Both the position numbers and the translations under genes were made by a program. From positions 39,655 to 103,654 of the forward strand of contig NZ_QWEK01000016.1 in assembly GCF_009935845.1 (NCBI RefSeq): DNA of 64,000 bases. Direction: 5' to 3'. This DNA is from Pseudoflavonifractor sp. 524-17. GTDB lineage: Bacteria > Bacillota > Clostridia > Oscillospirales > Oscillospiraceae. The notes under the pieces were generated by a model. The model ran no database searches, was not told where the DNA came from, and saw only the letters and a list, made by a program, of their open reading frames with translations. Within the stretch, counting starts at the first letter, position 1, and each line of letters opens with the position of its first letter. Shown piece by piece: positions 37,188-45,495 of the stretch.

Positions 37188-38292
37188 GTTTACAGTTTAT
37201 TTGAAAGCAGGCTGTGGCAGCCGCGCCCCCGGTCGAACCATTCTTCAAGCGAAGCTCACCGCCGTGCTTCTGGCACAGGAGACTGCTGCTATACAGGCCC
37301 ATGCCAAAATGCCCCCCGCCCTCCTCTGTCTTTTCAAAGGGCTTCGCCCCGCTTCTGAGCAGCGCGGCGGGAAAACCAGGGCCGTCGTCCGCAATGGAGA
37401 GACGCAGAACATGATTCTCCAGGACAAGGGTGATCTCCAGCTTCTCTTGCGCAAAACGGACCGCGTTCCCTATCAGATTTTCCGCCACGGTGAGAAAAAT
37501 TCCGTGGTCAATCCGCACCGCGCCCACATCCGGCCCCTGGACCCCCGTATCCAGCGCCGGGGCAAGGAGCCGCGCCGTCTCCTCCAGCTCCGAGCGCAGG
37601 ACGGCTAAGGTTACGTTGGCAGCCCGCACCGGCAGCTGCTCCAGACGCTGAATGGTGCTCATGGCCTCCACATACTGCTCGATTCTCACTGTATAGGTCT
37701 CCAGACGGTCCAGGGTCTGCCGGTCAGAGGCATCCTGCCGCAGCAGACTAATGCTGCCTTTCAGAACAGTGACAGGGTTGCGCAGGTCGTGGGCGAAGGC
37801 TGCGTTGAGCCGTTTTCGCTCCTCCGCCTGCCGCCACAGCTCCTGGTTGGTCTTCAGCAGCTCCAGACGCATACGCTCAAAGGCCGTGCAGATTTGGCCC
37901 AGCTCGTCAGCGGACGGGCTGGAGATGGTGAAGTTCAGGTCATGGGCCTGGATGCGCCACGTCCCCTCCAGCAGGACGCGGATGGGCTCTTTCAGCTTCC
38001 AGCGGTAAAAGAGCGCCCCCGCTGCCCCCAGACCCACAACCGGAAACAGGGCCCAGCCCAGCAAACCGATGATATCCGCTGCTTTCAACAGCCGCAGCTG
38101 CTCTGGAGTGGGCGAGGGCAGCTGCGTGATCGCGCCGCCGCGCCCGATCACCACCCCGCCCAAGGGGTACAGGGAGGAAAACCACTTACACCCCGTCCAC
38201 AGCAGGGCCGCCAGCGCCACCGCCGCCAGCAGTCCGCAGAGGGTCAGCAGAAAAAAGGCCCGCCGCAGGCTCATATGTTTCAGCCGCTCCAT
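37183..38292 (-). CDS. Sensor histidine kinase of the ABC-linked system
   Basis: About 369 residues. Two helices (about 11-33 and 72-94) enclose a short extracellular loop of about 38 residues, followed by a HAMP-like segment, the phosphorylation motif FAHDLRNPVTVLKG and the ATPase motifs VAENLIGNAVRFA, DDGPGFP and FGMGLYSSSLLCQKHGG. Such a short loop suits kinases that read the state of their ABC transporter. It overlaps the regulator gene by 13 bases; GGGGGT precedes ATG 38292. Confidence 0.9.
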   Translation of the reverse strand: MERLKHMSLRRAFFLLTLCGLLAAVALAALLWTGCKWFSSLYPLGGVVIGRGGAITQLPSPTPEQLRLLKAADIIGLLGWALFPVVGLGAAGALFYRWKLKEPIRVLLEGTWRIQAHDLNFTISSPSADELGQICTAFERMRLELLKTNQELWRQAEERKRLNAAFAHDLRNPVTVLKGSISLLRQDASDRQTLDRLETYTVRIEQYVEAMSTIQRLEQLPVRAANVTLAVLRSELEETARLLAPALDTGVQGPDVGAVRIDHGIFLTVAENLIGNAVRFAQEKLEITLVLENHVLRLSIADDGPGFPAALLRSGAKPFEKTEEGGGHFGMGLYSSSLLCQKHGGELRLKNGSTGGAAATACFQINCKP

Positions 38293-38951
38293 TTGTACCC
38301 GCACCCCCAGACCGTCTCAATATAGCTGCGGAGTGTATGAGCCGCCAGCTTGGCCCGGATTTTTCGGATATGCTCCATCACTGTGTCACTGCTGCCGCCG
38401 CCGTCGATGCCCCACACGTTCTCATAAATCCGCTCCCGGTCAAAAACCTGCCCCGCATTCAGAGACAGCAGCTCCAGAATGTCAAACTCCCGGCGGGAAA
38501 GGGGGACGGCCTCGCCGCGGACGGTCACGGTCCGGGCGGAGTAATCCACCGCGCATTCCCCAAAAAAGCGCAGGTTGGACGGGCGGTTCCTCCGCCGCTC
38601 CCGGCACAGGTGGGCGGCAATCCGCGCCGCCAGCTCGTCCAGGCCGAAGGGTTTTACAATGTAATCGTCTGCCCCCGCCTGAAAGCCGGTAATCTGATCT
38701 GCGGACTCTATACGGGCCGTTAAAAATAAAATCGGACAGGAGACGTGTTCTCGGATGGTCTGACAGACAGTCAGGCCGTCCATCCCCGGCATATTGATGT
38801 CCAGCAGAATTAAGTCCGGCTGTTTTTCCGCCTTTTGAACAGCCCTTTGTCCATTGTAAGCCGTCAAGACTTCGTATTGCGGAGAAAAGTAGGCTTTCAT
38901 TGTATCCACTATGCCCCGTTCATCGTCCACAATCAGCAGCGTCGGTTTCAA
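38280..38951 (-). CDS. OmpR-family response regulator
   Basis: A 223-residue regulator with a receiver (phospho-Asp in LILLDINMPGMDG, switch region and KPF) and a C-terminal winged helix (about 130-222; SRREFDILELLSLNAGQVFDRERIYENVWG). It should bind the CTTGAG direct repeats in front of its own gene and of the ABC genes. It is the first gene of the unit regulator-kinase, with the transporter genes next on the same strand. Confidence 0.93.
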   Translation of the reverse strand: MKPTLLIVDDERGIVDTMKAYFSPQYEVLTAYNGQRAVQKAEKQPDLILLDINMPGMDGLTVCQTIREHVSCPILFLTARIESADQITGFQAGADDYIVKPFGLDELAARIAAHLCRERRRNRPSNLRFFGECAVDYSARTVTVRGEAVPLSRREFDILELLSLNAGQVFDRERIYENVWGIDGGGSSDTVMEHIRKIRAKLAAHTLRSYIETVWGCGYKWSG

Positions 38952-38981
38952 AGGAATTCTCCTCTCTACGGGATTTTACCT

Positions 38982-39014
38982 ATCTTACCACACAAATCTC
39001 AAGAAAATCTCAAG
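38982..39014 (-). promoter_or_regulatory. Response-regulator-type promoter of the two-component genes
   Basis: On the minus strand, two CTTGAG copies (39009-39014 and 38998-39003) start 11 bases apart and a TAAGAT -10 box (38982-38987) follows 10 bases later. Repeat, period and distance are identical to those before the ABC genes, which points to autoregulation. Confidence 0.75.
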
Positions 39015-39069
39015 AGTTCGGGAAAAGAACCGCCCTTAACTGAGCCGCTGCAGGCGCCGGAATCGTCCG

Positions 39070-39270
39070 TCAATCGAAAATAAACAGTTCTTCGATGGGA
39101 GCCTCAACCGCTCTTGAAATGTCAATGGCTAATTTCAGAGATGGATTGTACTGCGCCTTTTCCAGCCGCATGATGGTTTCCCGGCGCACTCCTACCTGCG
39201 CGGCCAGCTGCTCCTGCGTCAAATCCTTCAGCTGCCGGTACCTTTTTAATCTGCACTCAAATTCAGCCAT
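39070..39270 (-). CDS. Small XRE-family transcriptional regulator
   Basis: A 66-residue protein that is almost entirely one Cro/CI-type helix-turn-helix domain ([32 protein letters not shown]). Its gene starts three bases after the DUF3796-like gene, and an inverted repeat sits over the promoter of the pair, so it probably represses its own operon. This tiny XRE type often accompanies membrane proteins in Clostridia. Confidence 0.9.
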   Translation of the reverse strand: MAEFECRLKRYRQLKDLTQEQLAAQVGVRRETIMRLEKAQYNPSLKLAIDISRAVEAPIEELFIFD

Positions 39271-39273
39271 TCC

Positions 39274-39942
39274 CTATTCCCCGCCCTCTTCCCTCTGATC
39301 GTCGTGATCATAGCGGTACAGCAAATACTCCGGGAGGAAAATGCCCAGGGCCAACGTGAGGGAAAGCACAATGACTGTGGCAATCAGGGTGTATTCCAAA
39401 CTTCCAAACAGCTTTCCTTGGCAGAGAATCACCAACGCAATCAGCGTAATTCGGAATGTGAGCTTGTAAGTGCGGAGCTGGGCGCGGGCGGCATTTTCCC
39501 GAAACCGTTCATCCATAAAGGTCCCAGACATTTTCCCCTCATAGAAAAATCCAAAAAAGCCGAAGAACAGGAACGATGCAAAAGGGAAAATGTCGCCGCT
39601 GGCGCAGTAGGTCCAAAAACCGGCAAGGCCCAAAAATCCCAGCAGTCCCAGGAACCCCAGCTTTGGATTGAGTTTGCGCGTTGTGTCTGCCGCCGCAAGG
39701 TTCTTCCTGTTTTTCCCGATGCTGATAAAAAGCCGGACGAACAGGGCGAACATGTAGACGCAGGTAAGTGAGATGGATACAAGCATGGGCAAGTCCTTCG
39801 GGGTAAAGGCGCCGCTTCCAAAGTCCATTGGAACAACCAGGCGGGAAGCGTTAAACGTGACAGCGTACCAGACCGAGAGCAGCACAGCCGCGATGCAGAA
39901 AATCCCGCAGCCAACCCAGATTTTTACCTGTTTCCTTTTCAT
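39274..39942 (-). CDS. DUF3796-like integral membrane protein
   Basis: A 222-residue protein with about six hydrophobic segments. The middle has the NPKLGFLGLLGFLGLAGFW run that typifies DUF3796 proteins, whose function is unknown. GGAGG precedes the ATG. It is the first gene of a two-gene unit with a small XRE regulator, under a consensus promoter overlapped by an inverted repeat. A role in bacteriocin immunity or transport has been guessed for such pairs; nothing here proves it. Confidence 0.7.
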   Translation of the reverse strand: MKRKQVKIWVGCGIFCIAAVLLSVWYAVTFNASRLVVPMDFGSGAFTPKDLPMLVSISLTCVYMFALFVRLFISIGKNRKNLAAADTTRKLNPKLGFLGLLGFLGLAGFWTYCASGDIFPFASFLFFGFFGFFYEGKMSGTFMDERFRENAARAQLRTYKLTFRITLIALVILCQGKLFGSLEYTLIATVIVLSLTLALGIFLPEYLLYRYDHDDQREEGGE

Positions 39943-39962
39943 ACGGCACCTCCAAATAACGA

Positions 39963-40016
39963 GATATATTTATCTCTTGATGATATAAATATATCACTTT
40001 ATTCCCCGCGTGTCAA
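39963..40016 (-). promoter_or_regulatory. Promoter and operator of the DUF3796/XRE unit
   Basis: On the minus strand, perfect TTGACA (40011-40016), 17 bases, TATATT (39988-39993). Perfect 11-base inverted arms GATATATTTAT (39963-39973) and ATAAATATATC (39985-39995) cover the -10 and the start of transcription, fitting a binding site for the XRE protein. Confidence 0.8.
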
Positions 40017-40177
40017 CCATGCTTTTTCTATTTCTGTCCTGCATTTTTTTGAGTGGATCCCGCAAAGCATTTCATGGCATTCACAGCACATTTCAATACA
40101 AAAGCATTGAAGCGGCGCTCCCTGCCAGATAAACTAATAAACTAAGAACCTGCATCAATTTTAAGGAGGAATAACTT

Positions 40178-40726
40178 ATGATACCCATTTCCGGTGTAAA
40201 TAGCGGCGCGGTCCGGCCCTTGACAACATCTGAGAAGGTGCTGGGAGCCCCCAAGGTCCAAACGCCAGAGGAAGAGGCCCAGGGCCGCCCGCCGAAACCT
40301 GTGATGGATGAATACGTCCGGTCACAACCGCAGGCGCTGTACCAACCCTGCCAGACAGGCAAAGACGAGGACAGCCCGTCCAAGCTCTGTTTTGACAGCC
40401 CGCCGCAGGCAGCGCAAGCCCCCAAGCAGCCGGACCTCGTCCCCGATGCACAGAAGCCTGAGCCGGCGGATCAGCGCGCGAAGGCCCCGGAGAAGAAGGA
40501 CGGCGGCAAAGAGGAGCGCTGCGTGGGAAATACCAGCAAAGTGGACCGCGAGATTGAAATGCTGAAAAAGAAGCTGGAGGAACTGGAGCAGCGGCTTAAT
40601 ACTGAAACCGACGAGGCTAAGATTAAGGACCTGGAGCGCCAGCGGGCTCAGGTGGAGCGGGAGTTAAAGCAGAAGGACAACGATACCTACCGAAAGCAGC
40701 ACACCACATTCACACAGCTGCCTTAA
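40178..40726 (+). CDS. Hypothetical protein with C-terminal coiled coil
   Basis: A 182-residue protein of unknown function. Residues 1-110 are Pro/Gln/Lys-rich and probably disordered, with few hydrophobic residues and no signal peptide. Residues 118-170 form a charged coiled coil (VDREIEMLKKKLEELEQRL and QRAQVERELKQK) and the end is TYRKQHTTFTQLP. AAGGAGGAATAACTT precedes the ATG, and two hairpins follow the stop, so it is a real, separately transcribed gene. Confidence 0.75.
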   Translation: MIPISGVNSGAVRPLTTSEKVLGAPKVQTPEEEAQGRPPKPVMDEYVRSQPQALYQPCQTGKDEDSPSKLCFDSPPQAAQAPKQPDLVPDAQKPEPADQRAKAPEKKDGGKEERCVGNTSKVDREIEMLKKKLEELEQRLNTETDEAKIKDLERQRAQVERELKQKDNDTYRKQHTTFTQLP

Positions 40727-40735
40727 TTCCGGAAA

Positions 40736-40800
40736 AGCGGCGGTTCATTCTTCAAAACCGCCGCTCAGACTGTCGAAAAAGGCGCTGCCTTTTCCGACAG
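40736..40800 (+). terminator. Two consecutive hairpins after the coiled-coil gene
   Basis: First a perfect 10-base stem AGCGGCGGTT / AACCGCCGCT (40736-40745 and 40756-40765), then a 14-base stem with one mismatch (40770-40783 and 40787-40800). A T-run appears only about 35 bases later, so termination efficiency is uncertain. Confidence 0.55.
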
Positions 40801-41002
40801 CGGGGATGCAGCCTGCGGGCGCGAACTCTGCGAGACTTTTTTGACACGCTCAGCGGCGGTTTGTCATTTCAGTTATTTATACTTGCTTTAAGGTAAGTAT
40901 CGCACTTGAATGTGCGTACTTGATTTTCCCTTAATTCTCGCTATGATGATACTATCAAATGCAGGAAAACTCAAGCCTGCATCCATCAAGGAGGTTATTC
41001 GG

Positions 41003-41548
41003 ATGGGTAAAAAAATAGTAGTCATCACTGGCAGCCCGCGTAAGAATGGAAACAGTTTCGCCATGACAGACGCTTTCATTCAAGCGGCACAGGCAAACGG
41101 CCACGAGATCACCCGCTTTGATGCCGCGATGAAAAACGTGGGCGGCTGTCATGCCTGCGAGACCTGTTTCAAGACCGGAAAAGCCTGCTCTTTTGACGAC
41201 GATTTCAATACGATTGCTCCGGCTATTCTGGAGGCTGACGCCGTTGTCTTTACCATGCCGGTCTATTGGTATTCTATCCCCGCGCAAATTAAAGGTGTGA
41301 TCGACAAGCTGTTTTCCTTTGTAGTGGGCGGCAAGGACATTTCCGGGAAAGAGTGTGCCATGATCGTCTGCTGTGAAGAGGATGATCTGTCCGTCATGGA
41401 CGGCGTCCGCATCCCCTTGGAACGGTCTGCCGCGCTGTTGAAGTGGAAGATAGTGGGGGAAGTGCTGATTCCCGGTGTTCTGAACGAGGGCGATGTCAAC
41501 AAGACAGACGGCTGCGGACAGGCGGCGGCGCTGGCCGGCAAATTCTAA
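41003..41548 (+). CDS. Flavodoxin-fold NAD(P)H-dependent oxidoreductase 1
   Basis: A 181-residue protein with the FMN-phosphate loop TGSPRKNGNSFAM (about 9-21) and the flavin-contact segment PVYWYSIPAQIKGVIDK. Between them lies C-x2-C-x2-C-x6-C (GGCHACETCFKTGKACSF), a compact motif known from iron-sulfur flavoproteins. It should pass electrons from NAD(P)H through FMN to an unknown acceptor. AAGGAGG precedes ATG 41003; the frame opens 31 codons earlier. It is first in a row of four flavoprotein genes. Confidence 0.85.
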   Translation: MGKKIVVITGSPRKNGNSFAMTDAFIQAAQANGHEITRFDAAMKNVGGCHACETCFKTGKACSFDDDFNTIAPAILEADAVVFTMPVYWYSIPAQIKGVIDKLFSFVVGGKDISGKECAMIVCCEEDDLSVMDGVRIPLERSAALLKWKIVGEVLIPGVLNEGDVNKTDGCGQAAALAGKF

Positions 41549-41563
41549 GGGAGGACGGGAATC

Positions 41564-42115
41564 ATGTCGAAGAACATCGTCATTTTGAACGGCAGCCCCA
41601 GAAAAAAGGGCAACACTTCCGCGCTGGTCCAAGCATTTGTGAAGGGAGCGGAAAGCAGCGGCCACACTGTTACGGAATTTTTTCTGAATGCCATGGACAT
41701 CCACGGCTGCCGGGGCTGCTTCGGCGGGCACAGCAGCAGAGCCTGTCCCTGTGTCCAGCGGGATGACATGGACAAGATCTATCCGGCTGTGAAAGACAGC
41801 GATGTGGTTGTGCTGGCTACCCCGCTCTACTACTGGAATATGAGCGGACAGATCCGCACCGCGGTTGACCGCTTGTTTGCACTGGAGGAAGGCGATGGAA
41901 ACCTGCTCAGGGGACACGGGCGGGCATCCGCCCTGCTGATGGCCGCGGAGGGACACGGCTTTGAGGATGTGCTCCAGTATTATGACCATTTGATGGAGCA
42001 TTTGAACTGGAGAAACCTCGGCCATGTGCTGGCTGGCGGCAATGGCGATGCCGGCGATGTCGAGGGAAAGCCGGAGCTTCAGGAAGCCTATGAGCTGGGA
42101 AAATCCATTGAATAA
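41564..42115 (+). CDS. Flavodoxin-fold NAD(P)H-dependent oxidoreductase 2
   Basis: A 183-residue paralogue of the preceding protein, with NGSPRKKGNTSALV and PLYYWNMSGQIRTAVDR. Its cysteines are spaced differently, C-x2-C-x8-C-x-C, so a bound cluster is doubtful. The gene starts 16 bases after the first one, with GGGAGGACGGGAATC before it, and belongs to the same unit. Confidence 0.85.
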   Translation: MSKNIVILNGSPRKKGNTSALVQAFVKGAESSGHTVTEFFLNAMDIHGCRGCFGGHSSRACPCVQRDDMDKIYPAVKDSDVVVLATPLYYWNMSGQIRTAVDRLFALEEGDGNLLRGHGRASALLMAAEGHGFEDVLQYYDHLMEHLNWRNLGHVLAGGNGDAGDVEGKPELQEAYELGKSIE

Positions 42116-42144
42116 ATCAGGTTTCGATAACGGAGGAACTTTCG

Positions 42145-42642
42145 ATGCAGGCAATCAATTTACCAAAGGCTGCTGAGCTGACTTCTCCTAATCCTGTAAG
42201 CGTGGTATGCACAGAAAAGACCGATGGGGGGACAAATCTTGCCACAGTATCATGGTGGACCTATCTCTCCTTCCGCCCCGGCATGATCGGCTTTGCGATG
42301 GCAAAAACCTCTTACAGCGGCGATATGGTCCGGAACAATCAAAAGGTCATCCTCACCATTCCCGGTGCGGAGATCGCTGAAGCGGTCATGGGATGCGGCA
42401 CCACTACGGGACGAAATACGGACAAGGCGGAGCAATTTCATATCGAACTTACCTCTATCCCAGGCAGCTCTATCCAGATCCCCGTCCATAGCCGTGTCGC
42501 TATTCAAGGCCGGATGAAGGAATATCATGAAGTGGGCGACCATTATCTGTACATCTGTGATGTAGAGCAGGTCTATGGCAGCGAGGGCGAGGAGGCTCTC
42601 TTCGCCTGGAATGGATACTCTCAACTCCGTCCGGCAAAGTAA
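42145..42642 (+). CDS. Flavin reductase/flavoredoxin-like protein
   Basis: A 165-residue protein of the split-barrel FMN-binding flavin reductase family, with SPNPVSVVCTEKTDGGTNLA at the start, FRPGMIGFAMAK in the flavin-binding region and a C-terminal YLYICDVEQVYG. Members reduce flavin with NAD(P)H or carry FMN as a one-domain electron carrier. It sits within the flavodoxin array, where it could supply reduced flavin. CGGAGGAACTTTCG precedes the ATG. Confidence 0.8.
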   Translation: MQAINLPKAAELTSPNPVSVVCTEKTDGGTNLATVSWWTYLSFRPGMIGFAMAKTSYSGDMVRNNQKVILTIPGAEIAEAVMGCGTTTGRNTDKAEQFHIELTSIPGSSIQIPVHSRVAIQGRMKEYHEVGDHYLYICDVEQVYGSEGEEALFAWNGYSQLRPAK

Positions 42643-42727
42643 ACCGTGAAAAGGGCAGGACAAAAGCGGCGGGCTGCCGGTACGGCTTGACTCCCCGCTC
42701 TTGCCAGCCTGTGAGGAGGATAACGAC

Positions 42728-43630
42728 GTGAGCAAAGTTTTGTTGATCAACGGCAGCCCCAATGAGCGTGGCTGTACCTTTACTGCGCTGACAGAAATCG
42801 CGGATACGCTCTCCAAAAACGGTGTGGAACCGGAGCTCCTGTATCTTGGCAAAAAGCCGGTAGCCGGCTGCATCGACTGCGGCAAGTGCCGGCAGACCGG
42901 CCGCTGCATCTTTGATGACAAGGTAAATGAAATCCTGGAGAAGCTGGACGAGTACGATGGCATTGTTGTTGGCTCTCCTGTGTATTACGCCGGCCCGTCG
43001 GGTCAGCTCTGCGCGTTCCTGGACCGCCTGTTCTATTGCAGTGAGGCACGAATGGCCGGAAAACTGGCTGCCGCAGTTGTTTCCTGCCGCCGGGGCGGGG
43101 CCAGCGCGGCCTTTGACCGCCTGAACAAGTATTTCGGCATCAGCAATATGCACACGGTTGGCTCTCAGTACTGGAATCAGGTTCACGGCTTTACCCCGGA
43201 TGACGTGCGGAAAGATGGGGAGGGCTTGCAGACCATGCGGACGCTGGCACAGAATATGGCATGGCTGCTGAAGCATATGCAGGCCGGAAACGAACAGGGT
43301 ATTGCGCCGCCCCAGTATGAGGAGCGGATCTATACCCACTTTATTTATAGGCCTTGCTTGAAAAATACCCAAACACTCACTGCGTTAAAAAATCTCTCGC
43401 CGCCGGGACGCCAGGCAATTCCCAGACGTCCCGGCGGTTTCGTTGTCAAAACAGACTCGCCAGCCCGGCCAGCAGAAGCATCCCTGCCGGTACAACATAT
43501 TTCCGCGGATGGTGCCAGAGGTCGCTTTCAATTTTCCATCCCCGGATGGGGCAATGCCACTCCAGCAGGACGGAGCCGGCGGCGCTCAGCAGGGCGAAGA
43601 ATGCCGCCGTCAAAACATGGAGCGGTGTGA
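42728..43630 (+). CDS. Flavodoxin-fold oxidoreductase 3 with run-on C-terminus
   Basis: The first 207 or so residues are a third flavodoxin-fold reductase, with NGSPNERGCTFTAL, C-x2-C-x2-C-x5-C (GCIDCGKCRQTGRC) and PVYYAGPSGQLCAFLDRLF. Related proteins end shortly after E-R-I-Y-T-H-F; here the frame continues for about 90 low-complexity, Arg/Pro-rich residues through a terminator hairpin and into the antisense of the next gene. Adding one base near 43340 would give a stop at once, so a frameshift or sequence error is likely. GAGGAGG before GTG 42728 sets the start. Confidence 0.75.
   Translation: MSKVLLINGSPNERGCTFTALTEIADTLSKNGVEPELLYLGKKPVAGCIDCGKCRQTGRCIFDDKVNEILEKLDEYDGIVVGSPVYYAGPSGQLCAFLDRLFYCSEARMAGKLAAAVVSCRRGGASAAFDRLNKYFGISNMHTVGSQYWNQVHGFTPDDVRKDGEGLQTMRTLAQNMAWLLKHMQAGNEQGIAPPQYEERIYTHFIYRPCLKNTQTLTALKNLSPPGRQAIPRRPGGFVVKTDSPARPAEASLPVQHISADGARGRFQFSIPGWGNATPAGRSRRRSAGRRMPPSKHGAV
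43400..43441 (+). terminator. Terminator inside the run-on reading frame
   Basis: A perfect 11-base stem (CCGCCGGGACG, 43400-43410; CGTCCCGGCGG, 43427-43437) followed by TTTCGTT. It marks the end of the flavoprotein transcript and also lies just past the end of the convergent permease gene. Confidence 0.75.
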
Positions 43631-44588
43631 TTGTGCCGATCTGGATTTGCCAGCTGCACAGGAACACAGCATCCGCCGCCAGATTGCATACGAAAATAAA
43701 CAGGCAGTAGGGGGCGCAGAACCCTCGCCCCTGTTTGGGCAGAAACCGCACCGTCTGCTCCAGGGCCGGGTCACAGGACAGGAGGATGCAGATGGGGGTG
43801 TTCATAGAGAGGATGCCAAAGCCGATCGGAAGCACAAACCGTGCCTCTATCTGTCCCAACAGCACCGGCAGGACGCAGGCCACCCCCCACATAGCCGCCG
43901 TGTTGACCAGGTAATTCTTGTGGGCCGTCAAATAGCGGAACAGGTAGCGCCACACCGAGTAACGGCGGTGAGTCTTGACCGCTCCCCTGCTTTTTCCGGG
44001 GGTACAGCGGAAGGCATAGGCGTCGGTCCGGCTCAACAGCAGGATCGCGGCCAGACAGCTGACTGCCAGGACCGGAAAAAGGAGGGCCGGTCTGCTCAGC
44101 AGAAAAATTGCGGCAAGCAGGACCGCCGCCCAAAGCGCCCCCAGCACACCCCGCAGGCGTTTTCTGGGATAGACGCACACGGTCACAAGGACGGCACTGA
44201 CCCCGCACAGGACGCTTCCCGCAACCTCCATCCCGCTCCAGGCGGAGACCGCCAGCACCACGGCCAGCAGTCCGGCGGTCTTGGTGAGCAGCGTATATGC
44301 CCCCAGGGCAGCCGTATAGGAAAACACAAGGCTCCGGTTCTCAAAGGGAAGCATAAACATATTTTCCATGTTGGCCCCGCCGTCCCCGGCTGAGAGGGCC
44401 TGCCACATGATTCCGGCGGAGAACGTGCCAGTCATCAGATACAGGATGGATGGGGCGATTTGGACCTGAAAGCCGGCGGTATGCAGTCCCCAAAACACCA
44501 CCAGCTCCAGAAAGAGCGTCCTGGTCAGCCGCTCATAGTTCACGCCAAACAGCTTTTTGGCCACCGCGTCAAAGCTCATTTTCATCAT
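43446..44588 (-). CDS. ABC transporter membrane protein
   Basis: A 380-residue protein with about ten hydrophobic segments and no known permease motif. The gene begins ATGATG inside the end of the ATPase gene (20-base overlap) with GGGAGG upstream, so it is the transmembrane partner of that ATPase. Neighbouring GHKL kinase and LytTR regulator suggest export of, or immunity to, a peptide. A longer frame starts 15 codons earlier but lacks support. Confidence 0.75.
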   Translation of the reverse strand: MMKMSFDAVAKKLFGVNYERLTRTLFLELVVFWGLHTAGFQVQIAPSILYLMTGTFSAGIMWQALSAGDGGANMENMFMLPFENRSLVFSYTAALGAYTLLTKTAGLLAVVLAVSAWSGMEVAGSVLCGVSAVLVTVCVYPRKRLRGVLGALWAAVLLAAIFLLSRPALLFPVLAVSCLAAILLLSRTDAYAFRCTPGKSRGAVKTHRRYSVWRYLFRYLTAHKNYLVNTAAMWGVACVLPVLLGQIEARFVLPIGFGILSMNTPICILLSCDPALEQTVRFLPKQGRGFCAPYCLFIFVCNLAADAVFLCSWQIQIGTITPLHVLTAAFFALLSAAGSVLLEWHCPIRGWKIESDLWHHPRKYVVPAGMLLLAGLASLF

Positions 44589-45276
44589 GCAGGGCCTCCC
44601 GAATATTGGCGGCGTTGATTTGACTGCCTTCAAAGCTCCGCCGGATCCGCCCCTCCTCCAGTACCAGCACCCGACCGGCGGTCAGGGTGATGCTCTCCAG
44701 GATATGGGAGGAGAAAAGCACTGTCCCGTGCGCCTTGTATCCGGCGATCAGCTGATACAGAAATTCCGTGCTCTGGAAGTCCAGTCCGTTTACCGGCTCG
44801 TCCAGCAGGAGCAGCTCCGGCTTCAGGGCGAAGGCGGTAATGAGAAACGCCTTTTTCCTGCTGCCGGTGGACAGGTCCTTCAGCAGCGTATCGGTGTAAT
44901 CCTCGAAGTGAAAGCCCCGCACCAGTCCGGCCGTATCCGGCAATACCTTTTTGTATGCCGCCGCCACATAGGACAGGTACTCCCGGAAGGTAAAATACTG
45001 GAAGGAGCTGTCTTCCGCAAAGACGATATACCGGCGCAGTTTAAAGTCCTTGTCCCGGAAATTTGCCGGACGGCCGTTCAGCTGGACGCTGTCACAGCGG
45101 AAGCCCTCATGCAGGCCGGACAGGGTTTTCAGAAAAGTGGTCTTCCCGGCCCCGTTCAGGCCGATCAGCCCCACCACCTCATGCCGGCGCAGCTGGAGGG
45201 AGAGGTTCGACAGCACGTTTTGTCCCTGTGTATACCAGGCGCACAGATTTTGCAGCACCAGAATATTCCCATTCAC
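44569..45276 (-). CDS. ABC transporter ATP-binding protein
   Basis: A 235-residue ATPase with Walker A GLNGAGKTT and Walker B ELLLLDEPVNGLD, and the switch His in LFSSHILES. The signature LSTGSRKKAFLITAFAL is a divergent form of LSGGQ, common in BcrA/CcmA-type exporters. It starts with GTG at 45276 after AAGGGG; the open frame continues upstream across the small membrane gene but has no ribosome site. It is coupled to the permease gene. Confidence 0.88.
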   Translation of the reverse strand: MNGNILVLQNLCAWYTQGQNVLSNLSLQLRRHEVVGLIGLNGAGKTTFLKTLSGLHEGFRCDSVQLNGRPANFRDKDFKLRRYIVFAEDSSFQYFTFREYLSYVAAAYKKVLPDTAGLVRGFHFEDYTDTLLKDLSTGSRKKAFLITAFALKPELLLLDEPVNGLDFQSTEFLYQLIAGYKAHGTVLFSSHILESITLTAGRVLVLEEGRIRRSFEGSQINAANIREALHDENEL

Positions 45277-45278
45277 AG

Positions 45279-45452
45279 TCAATTCCCCTTCTTTCCCCCC
45301 TGCTCCCTGTTCCATGCGGCGCAGGCGGAGTACCCAAAGGCAATCCCCATCAGAAGGTACAGCCCGGCCATCTCCAGGCTGCCGGTGATTCCGCTGACGG
45401 CCGCCGCCAGCCAGAGCAGAGCCAGAATACCACGCATATAAATATGACGCAT
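45279..45452 (-). CDS. Small membrane protein of the ABC unit
   Basis: A 57-residue protein with two hydrophobic segments (about 8-24 and 26-43) and a polar tail ending GGKKGN. AAGGAGGAG before ATG 45452 and its place directly before the ATPase gene make it a real gene. It could be a small transporter subunit. It has no Gly-Gly leader or cysteine pattern of a peptide pheromone. Confidence 0.7.
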   Translation of the reverse strand: MRHIYMRGILALLWLAAAVSGITGSLEMAGLYLLMGIAFGYSACAAWNREQGGKKGN

Positions 45453-45495
45453 ACCATGCTCCTCCTTGAAGCGTTGTTTCCTTTGACATATCTGC

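Noticed and set aside
40955..42154. 399-residue minus-strand frame opposite the flavodoxin-fold genes
   Set aside because: Antisense to two genes with clear FMN loops and their own ribosome sites.
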